A stretch of 64,000 nt of DNA, taken from the NCBI RefSeq assembly GCF_014042355.1, contig NZ_JACEZU010000006.1, positions 186,001 through 250,000 of the forward strand, given 5' to 3'. Shown here in pieces: positions 56,381-64,000 of the stretch; position 1 is the first letter of the stretch; each line of letters begins with the position of its first letter. The notes beneath the pieces are model-generated. The model did not search any database, had not been told where the DNA came from, and was given only the letters and a program-made list of their open reading frames with translations. The stretch comes from Rugamonas apoptosis (lineage in GTDB: Bacteria; Pseudomonadota; Gammaproteobacteria; Burkholderiales; Burkholderiaceae_D). A program made the translations under genes and the position numbers.

Positions 56381-57183
56381 ACAAAACCCCGGTGTAAAAC
56401 GACTTCAAACACGAAACGGCTGCCGACGTAGGCCAGCAGCAAGGTGGCGAACCCCGCCAGCGTGAACGTGAGCGCCGTCTTGCCGCGCCAGCCACGGAAG
56501 CGGCGGCCCGCCAGCAGCGCGGCGAACAGCAGCCAGGACAGGAGCGTAAACACGGACTTGTGGTCCCACTTCAGGGCCTGGCCAAACAATTGTTCGGAAA
56601 AGACGATACCCGACAACACCGTCAGGCTCAGCAGAACGAAACCGAAGCCGATCATGCGGAACAGCAGTTTTTCCATCGTCAGCAGGGCCGGCAACTGGTC
56701 CAGCGCGGCGGCCAGGAAACCGCCGCCGGCCGTGGTACGCGTATGCAGGCGCGATTCCTGCAGCGCCATCAGCACGGCGTGGAAGGCGGCGATGGTGAGG
56801 GTGGCGTAGGCCAGCGTGGCGATGGCGATATGCCAGCCGAACATGACGGACTTGCCTTCCAGTGCGATCAAATTACCGGGAAACAGCGCCTCCAGCGCCA
56901 CCGCCACGGCGGCGCTCGGCATGACCATGCGGCGCAGGCCGTCCAGGCTGTAGTTGCGGTTTTCCAGCCAATAGGCCGCCACCGACACCCACAGCGCGGC
57001 CGACAGCATGGCCGCGAAGCCGAAGCGCAGCGAACCGGGGGCCGTCACTTCCAGCCACAGGGTCACGCCGTGCAGCAGCCAGGCGACGGCGGTGAGGGTG
57101 GCGATCAACGGCCCCTGCCGGGATGGCAGCAAGGCGCACACAAGGTACAGCACGGCGGCTGAAATAAGGAAGTAAGTCTGCAT
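56377..57183 (-). CDS. ypjD: cytochrome c assembly family membrane protein (CcsA/YpjD-like)
   Basis: This 268-residue inner-membrane protein belongs to the CcmC/CcsA-related family. About eight hydrophobic helices are visible, with conserved-looking FGWHIAIATLAYATLTIAAFHAVLM, which includes the heme-associated His positions, and KWDHKSVFTLLSWLLFAALLAGR. Homologues such as E. coli YpjD lie beside ffh. A role in cytochrome c maturation is suggested by the fold but unproven for this clade. Here the usual neighbour ffh is displaced by about 2.7 kb of ABC transporter genes. Confidence 0.88.
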   Translation of the reverse strand: MQTYFLISAAVLYLVCALLPSRQGPLIATLTAVAWLLHGVTLWLEVTAPGSLRFGFAAMLSAALWVSVAAYWLENRNYSLDGLRRMVMPSAAVAVALEALFPGNLIALEGKSVMFGWHIAIATLAYATLTIAAFHAVLMALQESRLHTRTTAGGGFLAAALDQLPALLTMEKLLFRMIGFGFVLLSLTVLSGIVFSEQLFGQALKWDHKSVFTLLSWLLFAALLAGRRFRGWRGKTALTFTLAGFATLLLAYVGSRFVFEVVLHRGFV

Positions 57184-57249
57184 AACGGTCAGTTTACACC
57201 ATGGCGGGCTGAAATCGGCCCGAGCTTAGTCTCGGCTTAGGGAGGGAAA

Positions 57250-57318
57250 CCGGGGACGGACCCACATTACGGGGCGCTGACTGCGGCCACGCTAACTGAT
57301 AAAGGGTCCGTCCCCTGG
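57250..57318. repeat. REP-like inverted repeat
   Basis: GGGGACGGACCC (57252-57263) and GGGTCCGTCCCC (57304-57315) form a perfect 12-bp inverted repeat around a 40-nt centre. Such GGGGAC-type palindromes occur as dispersed REP-like elements in many proteobacteria. It lies in the 143-bp gap between ypjD and the ABC ATPase gene. Confidence 0.7.
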
Positions 57319-57326
57319 GTGGGTGC

Positions 57327-58142
57327 TCAATCGATGGCCGCCACGCGGATTTCGTCGTTGTGGTGGCGCTGCTGCTCCTCCATCACCAGCTGGCCCAGTT
57401 CGCGCTTGAGGGCGTTGAACTCGGGTGCGGCCGGGTCGCGCAGGCGGGGCAAGTCCACCAGCAGGTCGCGCTTGACGGTGCCGGGCCGGTAAGTCATGAC
57501 GATGATGCGGTCGGCCAGGTAGATCGCTTCCTCGATGCTGTGGGTGACGAAGATGATGGTCTTCTTCAGCTCCGACCAGATGCGCAGCAGTTCGTCCTGC
57601 AGGTTGCGCCGGGTCAGCGCGTCGAGCGCGCCGAACGGCTCGTCCATGAGCATGATGGGCGAATCGAGCGCCAGCACGCGGGCGATGGCCACCCGCTGGC
57701 GCATGCCGCCCGACAAATCCTTGGGATAGCGCTGGCGGAATTCACTCAGCGACAGCATGGCCAGCAGCCGGTCCACGGTGGCCGCGATCTGGGCCTTGGA
57801 CTGGCCCTTGATCTCCAGCCCGAAGGCGATATTGTCGGCCACCGTCATCCAGGGGAACAGCGCATATTCCTGGAACACCATGCCGCGCGCCGGCCCCGGC
57901 CCCGTGACGGGCTGGCCGTCGGCCGTGATGTCGCCGCCGCTGGGCAGGGCGAAACCGGCCACAGCGTTGAGCAGGGTCGACTTGCCGCAGCCGGACGGTC
58001 CCAGCAGGCAGACGAACTGGCCGCGCGGGATTTCCAGGTTGATGTCGCGCAGCGCCACCACTTCCCGCCCGGCGCCGGAAAATACCTTGTCGACGTGGCG
58101 GATGACGATGTGGGGCGCGCTGCTACTACGCGTTTCGCTCAT
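57327..58142 (-). CDS. ABC transporter ATPase, SsuB/TauB-type
   Basis: This 271-residue ATPase energises an importer of the nitrate/sulfonate/taurine class. It shows Walker A LLGPSGCGKSTLL, Q-loop MVFQEYALFPWMTV, signature LSGGMRQRVAIARVL, Walker B PIMLMDEPFGALD and switch His in VTHSIEEAIYLADRI. It is the third gene of the SBP-permease-ATPase operon, 14 nt after the permease. The substrate is not identifiable; no sulfonate monooxygenase or taurine dioxygenase gene is adjacent. Confidence 0.92.
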   Translation of the reverse strand: MSETRSSSAPHIVIRHVDKVFSGAGREVVALRDINLEIPRGQFVCLLGPSGCGKSTLLNAVAGFALPSGGDITADGQPVTGPGPARGMVFQEYALFPWMTVADNIAFGLEIKGQSKAQIAATVDRLLAMLSLSEFRQRYPKDLSGGMRQRVAIARVLALDSPIMLMDEPFGALDALTRRNLQDELLRIWSELKKTIIFVTHSIEEAIYLADRIIVMTYRPGTVKRDLLVDLPRLRDPAAPEFNALKRELGQLVMEEQQRHHNDEIRVAAID

Positions 58143-58156
58143 ATATATTAGAGGGT

Positions 58157-58978
58157 TCAGTTATCCAGGCCGCGATGCCAGCGCAGCAGGTGGTTGTTCA
58201 GCCGGTTCATCAGCACATCGATGCCCAGCCCGATCAGGCCGATGCTGATCATGCCGGCGATGATCTTATCCGACCAGAAGTACTCGCGCGCTTCCAGGAT
58301 GCGGAAACCGAGGCCATTGTTGACGGCGATCATTTCCGACACGATCACCACGATGAAAGCCGTGCCTATCCCGATCCGCACCCCGGACAAAATGTAAGGC
58401 ACGGCGGCCGGCAGCATCACCCGCACAAACATGGTGGTACCGGATGCGCCCAGGTTGCGGGCCGCGCGTATATAGATGCCGTCCACCTGGCGCACCCCGG
58501 CGATGGTATTCATCAGCACGGGAAAGAAGGCGCCCAGCGCGATCAGGAACACGGCCGGCGGATTACCCAGCCCGAACCACAGGATGGACAGGGGAATATA
58601 GGCGATCGGTGGGATCGGCCGCAGCAGTTGCACCAGCGGGTTAAGCCAGGCGTACACCCGCGGGTTGGCGCCCATGGCCAGCCCCAGCGGCAAGGCCAGC
58701 CCGGCCCCGACGGCGAAGCCGACGATCACCCGGTACAAGCTGCCCATGGCGTCGCCGATCAGCTCCCCCGAAAAGGCCCAGCGCAGCCAACTGCCGGCGG
58801 CCGGGTCGTAGGGCTGCAGCGGCAGCAAGTATTCGAACCACTTGTGCACCACCGCCCACGGCGACGGCAACACCTGCGGGTTGACCCAGCCCAGCGAGGC
58901 GGCGCCCTGCCACAGGGCGATCACCAGAGCCGGCACCACCAGGCCCACGCCCGCCTCACGCCAGCGCGACTTTGCCAT
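58157..58978 (-). CDS. ABC transporter permease, SsuC/TauC-type
   Basis: This 273-residue inner-membrane permease has about six helices and the EAA loop IYIRAARNLGASGTTMFVRVMLPAAVPYILSGVRIGIGTAFI, typical of nitrate/sulfonate/taurine permeases. I start at the ATG at 58978 because AAGG is 6 nt upstream of it, whereas the ATG two codons earlier directly abuts that AAGG. It follows the binding-protein gene closely, with the ribosome site inside the gap. It acts with the ATPase at 57327. Confidence 0.92.
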   Translation of the reverse strand: MAKSRWREAGVGLVVPALVIALWQGAASLGWVNPQVLPSPWAVVHKWFEYLLPLQPYDPAAGSWLRWAFSGELIGDAMGSLYRVIVGFAVGAGLALPLGLAMGANPRVYAWLNPLVQLLRPIPPIAYIPLSILWFGLGNPPAVFLIALGAFFPVLMNTIAGVRQVDGIYIRAARNLGASGTTMFVRVMLPAAVPYILSGVRIGIGTAFIVVIVSEMIAVNNGLGFRILEAREYFWSDKIIAGMISIGLIGLGIDVLMNRLNNHLLRWHRGLDN

Positions 58979-58990
58979 GAGCATCCTTTC

Positions 58991-59965
58991 TTATTTGACG
59001 TTCAGGCTTTTCTTGGCCGCGTCCAGCAGATCCGTCTTGACCCAGTCGCGCGCCACAGGCGGCTTGGCCATGCGGCCCACGCCGGTCTTGACCATGACGT
59101 CGGTGGTGATCTGGATGTGCTCGGGCGTGATGTCATACGAATAGGGCGAATTGCCGATCGCATCGTCGAAGTCCTGCTTGCTCAGCTGGCCCTTGAACAC
59201 GACCTCACGCACGTATTTCTCGGCCACGGCCTGGTCGTCGATGAAGGTCTTGGTGGCCTCCACGAAGCAGCGCATGAACTTCTCGGCCAGCGGCCGCTTC
59301 TCCTTGTAGAACTTCTCCGTCATCACCATGGTGCGCACGGGCGCGCCGATGGGCGTGTCGTAAGGCTTGAGGATTTCGTTGCCGTAGCCCTTGTTGATGG
59401 CTTGCGAGGACTGCGGTTCGGACTGCATCATGGCGTCGATATTCTTGCCCAGCATGGCCTGGTTCAAGTCGGCGTAGGCCAGATACACCAGTTGCACGTC
59501 CTTGCCCGGCTGGTCCGAGGCCGTCATGCCGGCCTGCTGCAATTCGGCCAGCAGCAGCACTTCCTGGATGCCGCCGCGCGTGACGCCCACTTTTTTACCC
59601 TTCAAATCCTTGACGGACTTCATGTGCAGGTCGGCACGCCCCACCAGACGGGCGCCGCCCTTGGCGAAACCGGCCACCGCGTAGATGGGCGCGCCCCCGG
59701 CGCGGCCCGAGATGGCCGCCTCGGACGCGGTGGTGCCCACATCCAGTTCGCCGGCGATGATGGCCTGCATCACGTCCAGCCCCTTGGCGAACACGTGCTC
59801 ATCGACCTTGATGCCGCACTTGGGGGCGATCTCCTTAATATAGGACACGGCGCCGTAGTGGGCGAATTTCAGGTTCCCGAGCCGCACCACTTCCTGCGCC
59901 TGGGCCTGTGCCGCCCACCACATGGCGGCCAGCGCCACCGTCTTGATCATCGCCTTGCTTTTCAT
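58991..59965 (-). CDS. periplasmic substrate-binding protein of the ABC importer
   Basis: This is an SsuA/TauA/NMT1-type binding protein. The start MKSKAMIKTVALAAMWWAAQAQAQEVV is a signal peptide with likely cleavage after AQA. The mature part shows the LGNLKFAHYGAVSYIKEI opening, GELDVGTTASEAAI, DLKGKKVGVTRGGIQEVLLLAEL and MLGKNIDAMMQSEPQSS, typical of this type II periplasmic fold. The product is 324 residues. It is the first gene of its operon. The ligand may be a sulfonate, nitrile-like or other small organic compound; nothing in the sequence decides. Confidence 0.9.
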   Translation of the reverse strand: MKSKAMIKTVALAAMWWAAQAQAQEVVRLGNLKFAHYGAVSYIKEIAPKCGIKVDEHVFAKGLDVMQAIIAGELDVGTTASEAAISGRAGGAPIYAVAGFAKGGARLVGRADLHMKSVKDLKGKKVGVTRGGIQEVLLLAELQQAGMTASDQPGKDVQLVYLAYADLNQAMLGKNIDAMMQSEPQSSQAINKGYGNEILKPYDTPIGAPVRTMVMTEKFYKEKRPLAEKFMRCFVEATKTFIDDQAVAEKYVREVVFKGQLSKQDFDDAIGNSPYSYDITPEHIQITTDVMVKTGVGRMAKPPVARDWVKTDLLDAAKKSLNVK

Positions 59966-60141
59966 CGTGTCTCCCTCGTTGCTGAAAGTTGCACAGATCA
60001 TAGCAAGTGGCGTCGCGCTTGCCTACCGCGGCGGTGCCATCCCCTGCGCCGTCCGATGGCCCGCCGCCGCCACGATGCGGTAAAATGGCGGCCATCGTCC
60101 GGCCCCGGCCGGCCAACCTCCAGACTGATTCCAGGTTCATC

Positions 60142-61509
60142 ATGCTAGATAATCTCACCCAGCGTCTCGCCAAGGTCGTCAAGACCATGCGCGGCGAGGC
60201 CCGTTTGACCGAGGCCAACACCGCTGAAATGCTGCGCGAAGTGCGGCTGGCGCTGCTGGAGGCCGACGTGGCCTTGCCGGCCGTGCGCGAGTTCATCGCC
60301 CGCGTCAAGGAAAAATCCATGGGCGAGGAAGTGATTTCCTCGCTCTCGCCCGGCCAGGCCCTGGTGGGCGTGGTGCAGCGCGAACTGGCCGCCATCATGG
60401 GCGCCGACCTGGGCGAACAAGCCGCCCAGCTCAGCTTCGCCCAGCAGCCGCCCGCCATCATCCTGATGGCCGGTCTGCAAGGTGTGGGTAAGACCACCAC
60501 CGTCGGCAAGCTGGCCAAATACCTCAAGGAAGAAAAGAAGAAGAAAGTGCTGACCGTGTCGGCCGACGTCTACCGTCCGGCCGCGATCGCCCAGTTGCAA
60601 TCGGTGAGCGGCCAGGTGGGCGCCGACTTCTTCCCGTCCACGGCGGCCGACAAGCCGGTCGACATCGCGCTGGCCGCGCTGGACTGGGCCAAGAAGCATT
60701 ACCACGACGTGCTGATCATCGACACCGCCGGCCGCCTCGGCATCGACGAAGAGATGATGCGCGAGATCGCCGCCATCCACGGCGCCGTGAAACCGATCGA
60801 AACCCTGTTCGTGGTCGACGCCATGCTGGGCCAGGACGCCATCAACACGGCCAAGGCCTTCAACGACGCGCTGCCGCTGACCGGTATCGTGCTCACCAAG
60901 CTGGACGGCGACTCGCGCGGCGGCGCGGCGCTGTCGGTGCGCCACATCACGGGCAAGCCCATCAAGTTCGCCGGCGTGTCCGAAAAGCTGGACGGACTGG
61001 AAGCGTTCGACCCGCAGCGCATGGCCAACCGCATTTTGGGCATGGGCGACATCCTGGCGCTGGTGGAAGAGGCGCGCAAGGGCGTGGACGCCAAGGCGGC
61101 GGCCGACCTGGCGCAGAAGATCAAGGTAGGCGGCAAGTTCGACATGAACGACTTCAAGGCCCAGCTGGGCCAGATGAAGAAAATGGGCGGCATGGCCAGC
61201 CTGGTCGACAAGCTGCCGGCCCAGTTCCAGCAAGCAGCCGGCAACGCCAACATGGACCAGGCCGACAAGCAGGTGCGGCGCATGGTCGGCATCATCGACT
61301 CGATGACGCCGCAGGAACGGGCCAAGCCGGAACTGATCAAGGCCACCCGCAAGCGCCGCATCGCGGCCGGCGCCGGGGTGCAGGTGCAGGAAGTCAACCG
61401 CATGCTGACCCAGTTCGAGCAGATGCAGACCATGATGAAAAAGCTGTCGGGCGGCGGCATGATGAAGATGATGCGCTCGATGAAAGGCATGATGCCGGGC
61501 CTGCGTTAA
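60142..61509 (+). CDS. ffh: signal recognition particle protein
   Basis: Ffh binds 4.5S RNA and signal peptides to target membrane proteins to FtsY and SecYEG. From MLDNLTQRLAKVVKTMRGEARL it is 455 residues. The N domain is followed by the GTPase G domain: MAGLQGVGKTTTVGKLAKYL, DVYRPAAIAQL, DTAGRL and TKLDGDSRGGAALS. The Met-rich M domain ends GGGMMKMMRSMKGMMPGLR, which forms the signal-peptide groove. The open frame extends upstream to 60007 but only this ATG gives the conserved start. It is divergent from the ABC operon and followed by a terminator. Confidence 0.97.
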   Translation: MLDNLTQRLAKVVKTMRGEARLTEANTAEMLREVRLALLEADVALPAVREFIARVKEKSMGEEVISSLSPGQALVGVVQRELAAIMGADLGEQAAQLSFAQQPPAIILMAGLQGVGKTTTVGKLAKYLKEEKKKKVLTVSADVYRPAAIAQLQSVSGQVGADFFPSTAADKPVDIALAALDWAKKHYHDVLIIDTAGRLGIDEEMMREIAAIHGAVKPIETLFVVDAMLGQDAINTAKAFNDALPLTGIVLTKLDGDSRGGAALSVRHITGKPIKFAGVSEKLDGLEAFDPQRMANRILGMGDILALVEEARKGVDAKAAADLAQKIKVGGKFDMNDFKAQLGQMKKMGGMASLVDKLPAQFQQAAGNANMDQADKQVRRMVGIIDSMTPQERAKPELIKATRKRRIAAGAGVQVQEVNRMLTQFEQMQTMMKKLSGGGMMKMMRSMKGMMPGLR

Positions 61510-61540
61510 GGCTTTTTCGCCGCCATCGGCTGCCCTCCAG

Positions 61541-61577
61541 ACACCGCCCGCGCGCCCCGCGCCAGGCGGTGTTTTTA
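61541..61577 (+). terminator. terminator after ffh
   Basis: ACACCGCC and GGCGGTGT arms flank a GC-rich loop and are followed by TTTTT. The position about 30 nt past the ffh stop fits. Confidence 0.85.
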
Positions 61578-61713
61578 CGTGCGAAACAGGGGCGCGGCGC
61601 CCTTGAACGGCACGGGCGGTGACGGACGCCCTGATTTAAGTGGTGTTTCCGGGAAAAAACGCGAAAAACACTTGCATCCCCGGACAATCCCCACCAATAT
61701 TAGCCGTGCGATC

Positions 61714-61725
61714 AATTGCGCAATT
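61714..61725. promoter_or_regulatory. 12-bp perfect palindrome before the SWIB gene
   Basis: AATTGCGCAATT lies 30 nt before the SWIB ATG. A strong AAGGAGG follows 8 nt before the start. The palindrome could be an operator, but no regulator is known. The rest of the 245-bp gap holds the ffh terminator and AT-rich DNA likely to contain a promoter. Confidence 0.4.
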
Positions 61726-61754
61726 TTCCATGTGTTCGTTAAGGAGGCTAGAAG

Positions 61755-62126
61755 ATGGCAACAGCCAAAAAAACCCCAGCAGCAGCACCAGTCAAGAAAG
61801 CGGCGGCCGCTAAGCCCGCCGCCGTGAAAAAAGCAGCACCCGCCGTGAAAAAAGCGGCCGCTCCCGCCGCACCGCGCAAACCGAACGCCGCTTTCATGAA
61901 GGCCATGACGCCTTCGACCGTGCTGGCCGCCGTGGTTGGCGCCGCCCCGTTGCCGCGCACTGAAGTGACCAAGAAAGTGTGGGACTACATCAAGAAGCTC
62001 GACCTGCAGGATCCGGCCAACCGCCGCATGATCAATGCCGACGACAAGCTGAAAGCAGTCTTCGGCGGCAAAGCCCAGGTGTCCATGTTCGAGATGACCA
62101 AACTGATCTCCGACCACCTGAAATAA
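61755..62126 (+). CDS. SWIB/MDM2 domain protein with histone-like tail
   Basis: This 123-residue protein joins two parts. Residues 1-45 are an Ala/Lys/Pro tail (KKAAPAVKKAAAPAAPRKP), like the repeats of the histone-like protein at 45564. Residues about 48-123 form a SWIB domain: FMKAMTPSTVLAAVVG, PLPRTEVTKKVWDYIKKLDLQDPANRRMINADDKLKAVFG, MFEMTKLISDHL. SWIB domains are found in eukaryotic chromatin remodelling complexes and in chlamydial and proteobacterial proteins, where they may bind DNA or topoisomerase. A strong ribosome site (AAGGAGG) suggests high expression. It is a single gene, ending just before the long palindrome. Confidence 0.93.
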   Translation: MATAKKTPAAAPVKKAAAAKPAAVKKAAPAVKKAAAPAAPRKPNAAFMKAMTPSTVLAAVVGAAPLPRTEVTKKVWDYIKKLDLQDPANRRMINADDKLKAVFGGKAQVSMFEMTKLISDHLK

Positions 62127-62134
62127 GCACCCTC

Positions 62135-62204
62135 CCAAAAAAATCGGGGACGTAACACGATTTATCCGTGCGGATAAATCGTGTTACGTCCCCGATTTTT
62201 TTGG
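62135..62204. repeat. perfect 34-bp inverted repeat, also a bidirectional terminator
   Basis: Two 34-nt arms (62135-62168 and 62171-62204) pair perfectly around a 2-nt TG centre. Each arm begins with CC and seven A, then GGGGACGTAAC and a further 14 nt, so a U-tract results in both directions. It sits between the convergent SWIB and transglycosylase genes, ending 2 bp before the latter's stop. The GGGGAC core is shared with the element at 57250. Confidence 0.95.
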
Positions 62205-62205
62205 C

Positions 62206-62880
62206 TTACAACGGCGACTTGAACTTCCAGTTCTGCCACGCCGACAGCACGGCGTTGGGATATTCCGGGCGGCCGCGGCTGCCGTTGTAGCGGCCCAGTG
62301 CCAGATAGAGATTGCCCGCTTCCATATCCAGGTACATGCGCAGGATGGCGCAGCCGTAGCGCAGATTGGTCTGCATATGGAACAGGGCGCTGCGGTTGCG
62401 GTCGCCGATCACGTTGGTCCAGAACGGCATCACCTGCATGTAGCCGCGCGCGCCCACCATCGACACGGCGTACTTGCGGTAGGCCGATTCCACCTGGATC
62501 AGGCCCAGCACGAGGCCGGGATCGAGCCCGGCCCGGTGCGCCTCGTACCACGCCGTTTCCAGAAATTCCGTGCGCATCTGCTGGTCCGGCAGGCGCCGTT
62601 GCAAGCGGGCCGACATTTGCGTCAGCCATCCCTGGTAACGCTGCTGGTCGGCCTGGTCGCGGAAGACGGGCTTGGGCGGCCGCGCATCCAGGATGGCGTT
62701 CGACAGCGCCACCCGCACCGCGTCGGCCAGCGCCTCTTCCTTCTGGCTGCCGGCGTGGGCATTGGGGCCCTGCAGCGCCCCCGTGGCCAGCGCCAGCGCC
62801 ATCGCCCAGCGCTGGGGCCGGGCCCACCAGCGGCGCCGGTCGGCGCCGTCGGCTGGAACGGTTGCAGTCAGGGTGTCCAC
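62206..62880 (-). CDS. lytic transglycosylase (SLT family)
   Basis: This is a periplasmic peptidoglycan-cleaving enzyme. The catalytic domain has the family signature LIQVESAYRKYAVSMVGARGYMQVMPFW with the catalytic Glu in VES, then NLRYGCAILRMYLDM and ALGRYNGSRG. The GTG start at 62880, 2 nt after the proS stop, gives 224 residues with an N-terminal RRRWWARPQRW and hydrophobic helix ending near NAHAG, a plausible signal peptide. The ATG at 62802 inside that helix is a less likely start. A longer frame reading through the proS end is a shadow. Confidence 0.87.
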   Translation of the reverse strand: MDTLTATVPADGADRRRWWARPQRWAMALALATGALQGPNAHAGSQKEEALADAVRVALSNAILDARPPKPVFRDQADQQRYQGWLTQMSARLQRRLPDQQMRTEFLETAWYEAHRAGLDPGLVLGLIQVESAYRKYAVSMVGARGYMQVMPFWTNVIGDRNRSALFHMQTNLRYGCAILRMYLDMEAGNLYLALGRYNGSRGRPEYPNAVLSAWQNWKFKSPL

Positions 62881-62882
62881 GG

Positions 62883-64000
62883 TCAGGCGGCCAGCTTGCC
62901 TTTGATGAAGTTGATGATGTCGGCCAGCGGCACGGCGGTCGCTTCGGTGTCGCGGCGGCCCTGGTATTCCAGGTTGCCTTCCTTCAGGCCACGCTCGCCG
63001 ATCACCACGCGGTGCGGCACGCCGATCAGTTCCCAGTCGGCGAACATGGCGCCCGGACGCAGGCCGCGGTCGTCGACGATGACGTCGATGCCGGCCGCCT
63101 GGGCTTGCGCGTACAACTGCTCCGTCTCCGCCTTGACCAACTCGCTGCGGTCCATGCCCATCGGGCACAGCACCAGTTCGAACGGCGCCAGCGAGGTAGG
63201 CCAGATGATGCCCTTGTCGTCGAAGTTCTGCTCGATGGCCGCGCCCAGGATGCGGGTCACGCCGATACCGTAGCAGCCCATCTGCAACGGGGCCGGCTTG
63301 CCGTTCTCGTCCAGGAACGTGGCTTTCATGCTTTCCGAATAGGCCGTGCCCAGCTGGAACACGTGACCCACTTCGATACCGCGCTCGATGGCCAGCACAC
63401 CCTTGCCATCCGGCGAGGCGTCACCTTCAACCACGTTGCGCAGGTCGGCCACCAGGGTCGGCTCGGCCACGTCGCGGCCCCAGTTGGCGCCCGTGTAGTG
63501 GAAACCGGCATCGTTGGCGCCGCACACGAAGTCGGCCATGTTGGCCACGGTGCGGTCGGCCACCACGGTGACGGGCGCCTTGGTGCCGATCGGGCCCAGG
63601 TAGCCAGGCACGCAGCCGTACACTGCCAGGATTTCCGCCTCGGTCGAGAAGCGGTGCGCGGCCAGGCCAGGCACCTTGCCCACTTTGACTTCGTTCAGTT
63701 CATGGTCGCCGCGCAGCAGCAGCATGAAGTATTGGGGGGTGATCTTGCCATCCTGTTCGTGATCGACCGTCAGGGCGATGGTCTTGACGGTGCGGTTCAA
63801 AGGCAGGCCCAGCAGCTCGGCCACCTGTTCGCACTTGGTGGCGTTCGGGGTCGACGCCTTGACCAGCGCTTCGGCGGCGGCGGGACGCGCGGCCGCCAGC
63901 GGCAGCGCCTCGGCCGCTTCCATATTGGCCGCGTAGTCGGAGGTCGGGCAGTACACCAGCGCGTCCTCGCCGGTGCTGGCGATCACGTGGAATTCGTGCG
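62883..64000 (-). CDS. proS: prolyl-tRNA synthetase (5' end outside window)
   Basis: ProS charges tRNA-Pro. The visible 372 or so residues begin inside HEFHVIAST, matching the conserved motif-2 segment of bacterial ProRS, and continue into the inserted editing domain ([34 protein letters not shown]...) that clears mis-charged alanine. The catalytic motif 3 ([17 protein letters not shown]) and the anticodon-binding domain (PFELVLCPM...[31 protein letters not shown]) follow. The stop lies 2 nt before the transglycosylase start, suggesting co-transcription. It is the long, editing-competent bacterial form. Confidence 0.96.
   Translation of the reverse strand, partial: HEFHVIASTGEDALVYCPTSDYAANMEAAEALPLAAARPAAAEALVKASTPNATKCEQVAELLGLPLNRTVKTIALTVDHEQDGKITPQYFMLLLRGDHELNEVKVGKVPGLAAHRFSTEAEILAVYGCVPGYLGPIGTKAPVTVVADRTVANMADFVCGANDAGFHYTGANWGRDVAEPTLVADLRNVVEGDASPDGKGVLAIERGIEVGHVFQLGTAYSESMKATFLDENGKPAPLQMGCYGIGVTRILGAAIEQNFDDKGIIWPTSLAPFELVLCPMGMDRSELVKAETEQLYAQAQAAGIDVIVDDRGLRPGAMFADWELIGVPHRVVIGERGLKEGNLEYQGRRDTEATAVPLADIINFIKGKLAA

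Noticed and set aside
62881..63168. N-terminal extension of the lytic transglycosylase into proS
   Set aside because: The extension is the out-of-frame reading of the proS anticodon-binding domain; the GTG at 62880 gives a normal signal peptide.

Overview
The window is a 64 kb piece of a high-GC chromosome that reads as a betaproteobacterium of the order Burkholderiales, most likely Oxalobacteraceae (Massilia/Duganella/Janthinobacterium type). This is inferred from gene order (tlpA-aroQ-accB-accC-prmA; yqgE-ruvX-pyrR-pyrB-pyrX; rubredoxin-pilGHIJ-chpA), a PEP-CTERM surface protein, an Ala/Lys/Pro-repeat histone-like protein and GC-rich third codon positions. No marker gene such as 16S rRNA is present, so the genus is not proven. 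I saw no tRNA, rRNA, CRISPR array, prophage or intact insertion sequence; the content is almost entirely core chromosome.

Layout. 1-3343: dTDP-rhamnose operon rfbBACD on the minus strand, cut by the window edge in rfbD. 3.4-6.4 kb: apaH, an acyltransferase and a PEP-CTERM protein with a textbook sigma-70 promoter. 6.4-10.3 kb: pyrimidine cluster yqgE-ruvX-pyrR-pyrB-pyrX, where pyrX is a dihydroorotase relative lacking the metal-binding His pair. 10.5-12 kb: photolyase. 12-22 kb: type IV pilus (Chp/Pil) chemosensory operon pilG-pilH-pilI-pilJ-chpA with a 2040-residue ChpA, preceded by a rubredoxin. 22.3-24.5 kb: thiD-like kinase and hemL. 24.5-27.6 kb: NitT/TauT-type ABC ATPase plus a fused double permease. 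27.9-29.4 kb: an unknown 165-residue protein and CorA. 29.5-32.4 kb: a pilin-like protein, mtgA, aroE and a TonB-like protein. 32.5-37.1 kb: mpl-yqiA-ubiC-rnb, with a 4-nt overlap at every junction. 37.2-44.6 kb (plus strand): nucleotidyltransferase-like protein, tlpA, aroQ, accB, accC, prmA, a zinc-ribbon/DUF3426 protein and a PfkB kinase. 44.6-46.7 kb: yggU, yggT and the histone-like gene. 46.7-47.7 kb: about 1 kb without a convincing gene. 47.7-52.1 kb: nrdAB behind a promoter overlapped by two NrdR-box-like palindromes. 52.1-57.2 kb: ampD, pilR, pilS, a small zinc protein and ypjD. 57.3-60 kb: SsuABC/TauABC-type transporter lying between ypjD and ffh. 60.1-64 kb: ffh, a SWIB protein with a histone-like tail, a 34-bp perfect palindrome, a lytic transglycosylase and proS, cut by the window edge.

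Working together. Three themes recur. Type IV pilus control is split over two loci: chemosensory pilGHIJ-chpA and the transcriptional pair pilSR. Envelope and peptidoglycan functions are spread over mpl, mtgA, ampD, the lytic transglycosylase, the TonB-like protein and the rhamnose genes. Nucleotide and DNA supply is covered by pyrBRX, nrdAB and phrB. Two proteins with eukaryote-like chromatin features, an H1-like Ala/Lys/Pro protein and a SWIB-domain protein with a similar basic tail, lie 15 kb apart. I found no clearly new multi-gene system. The observations most worth following are the nrd regulatory region, the long palindrome and its possible REP-like relative, the two chromatin-like proteins, and three unassigned small proteins at 27881, 29483 and 37183.
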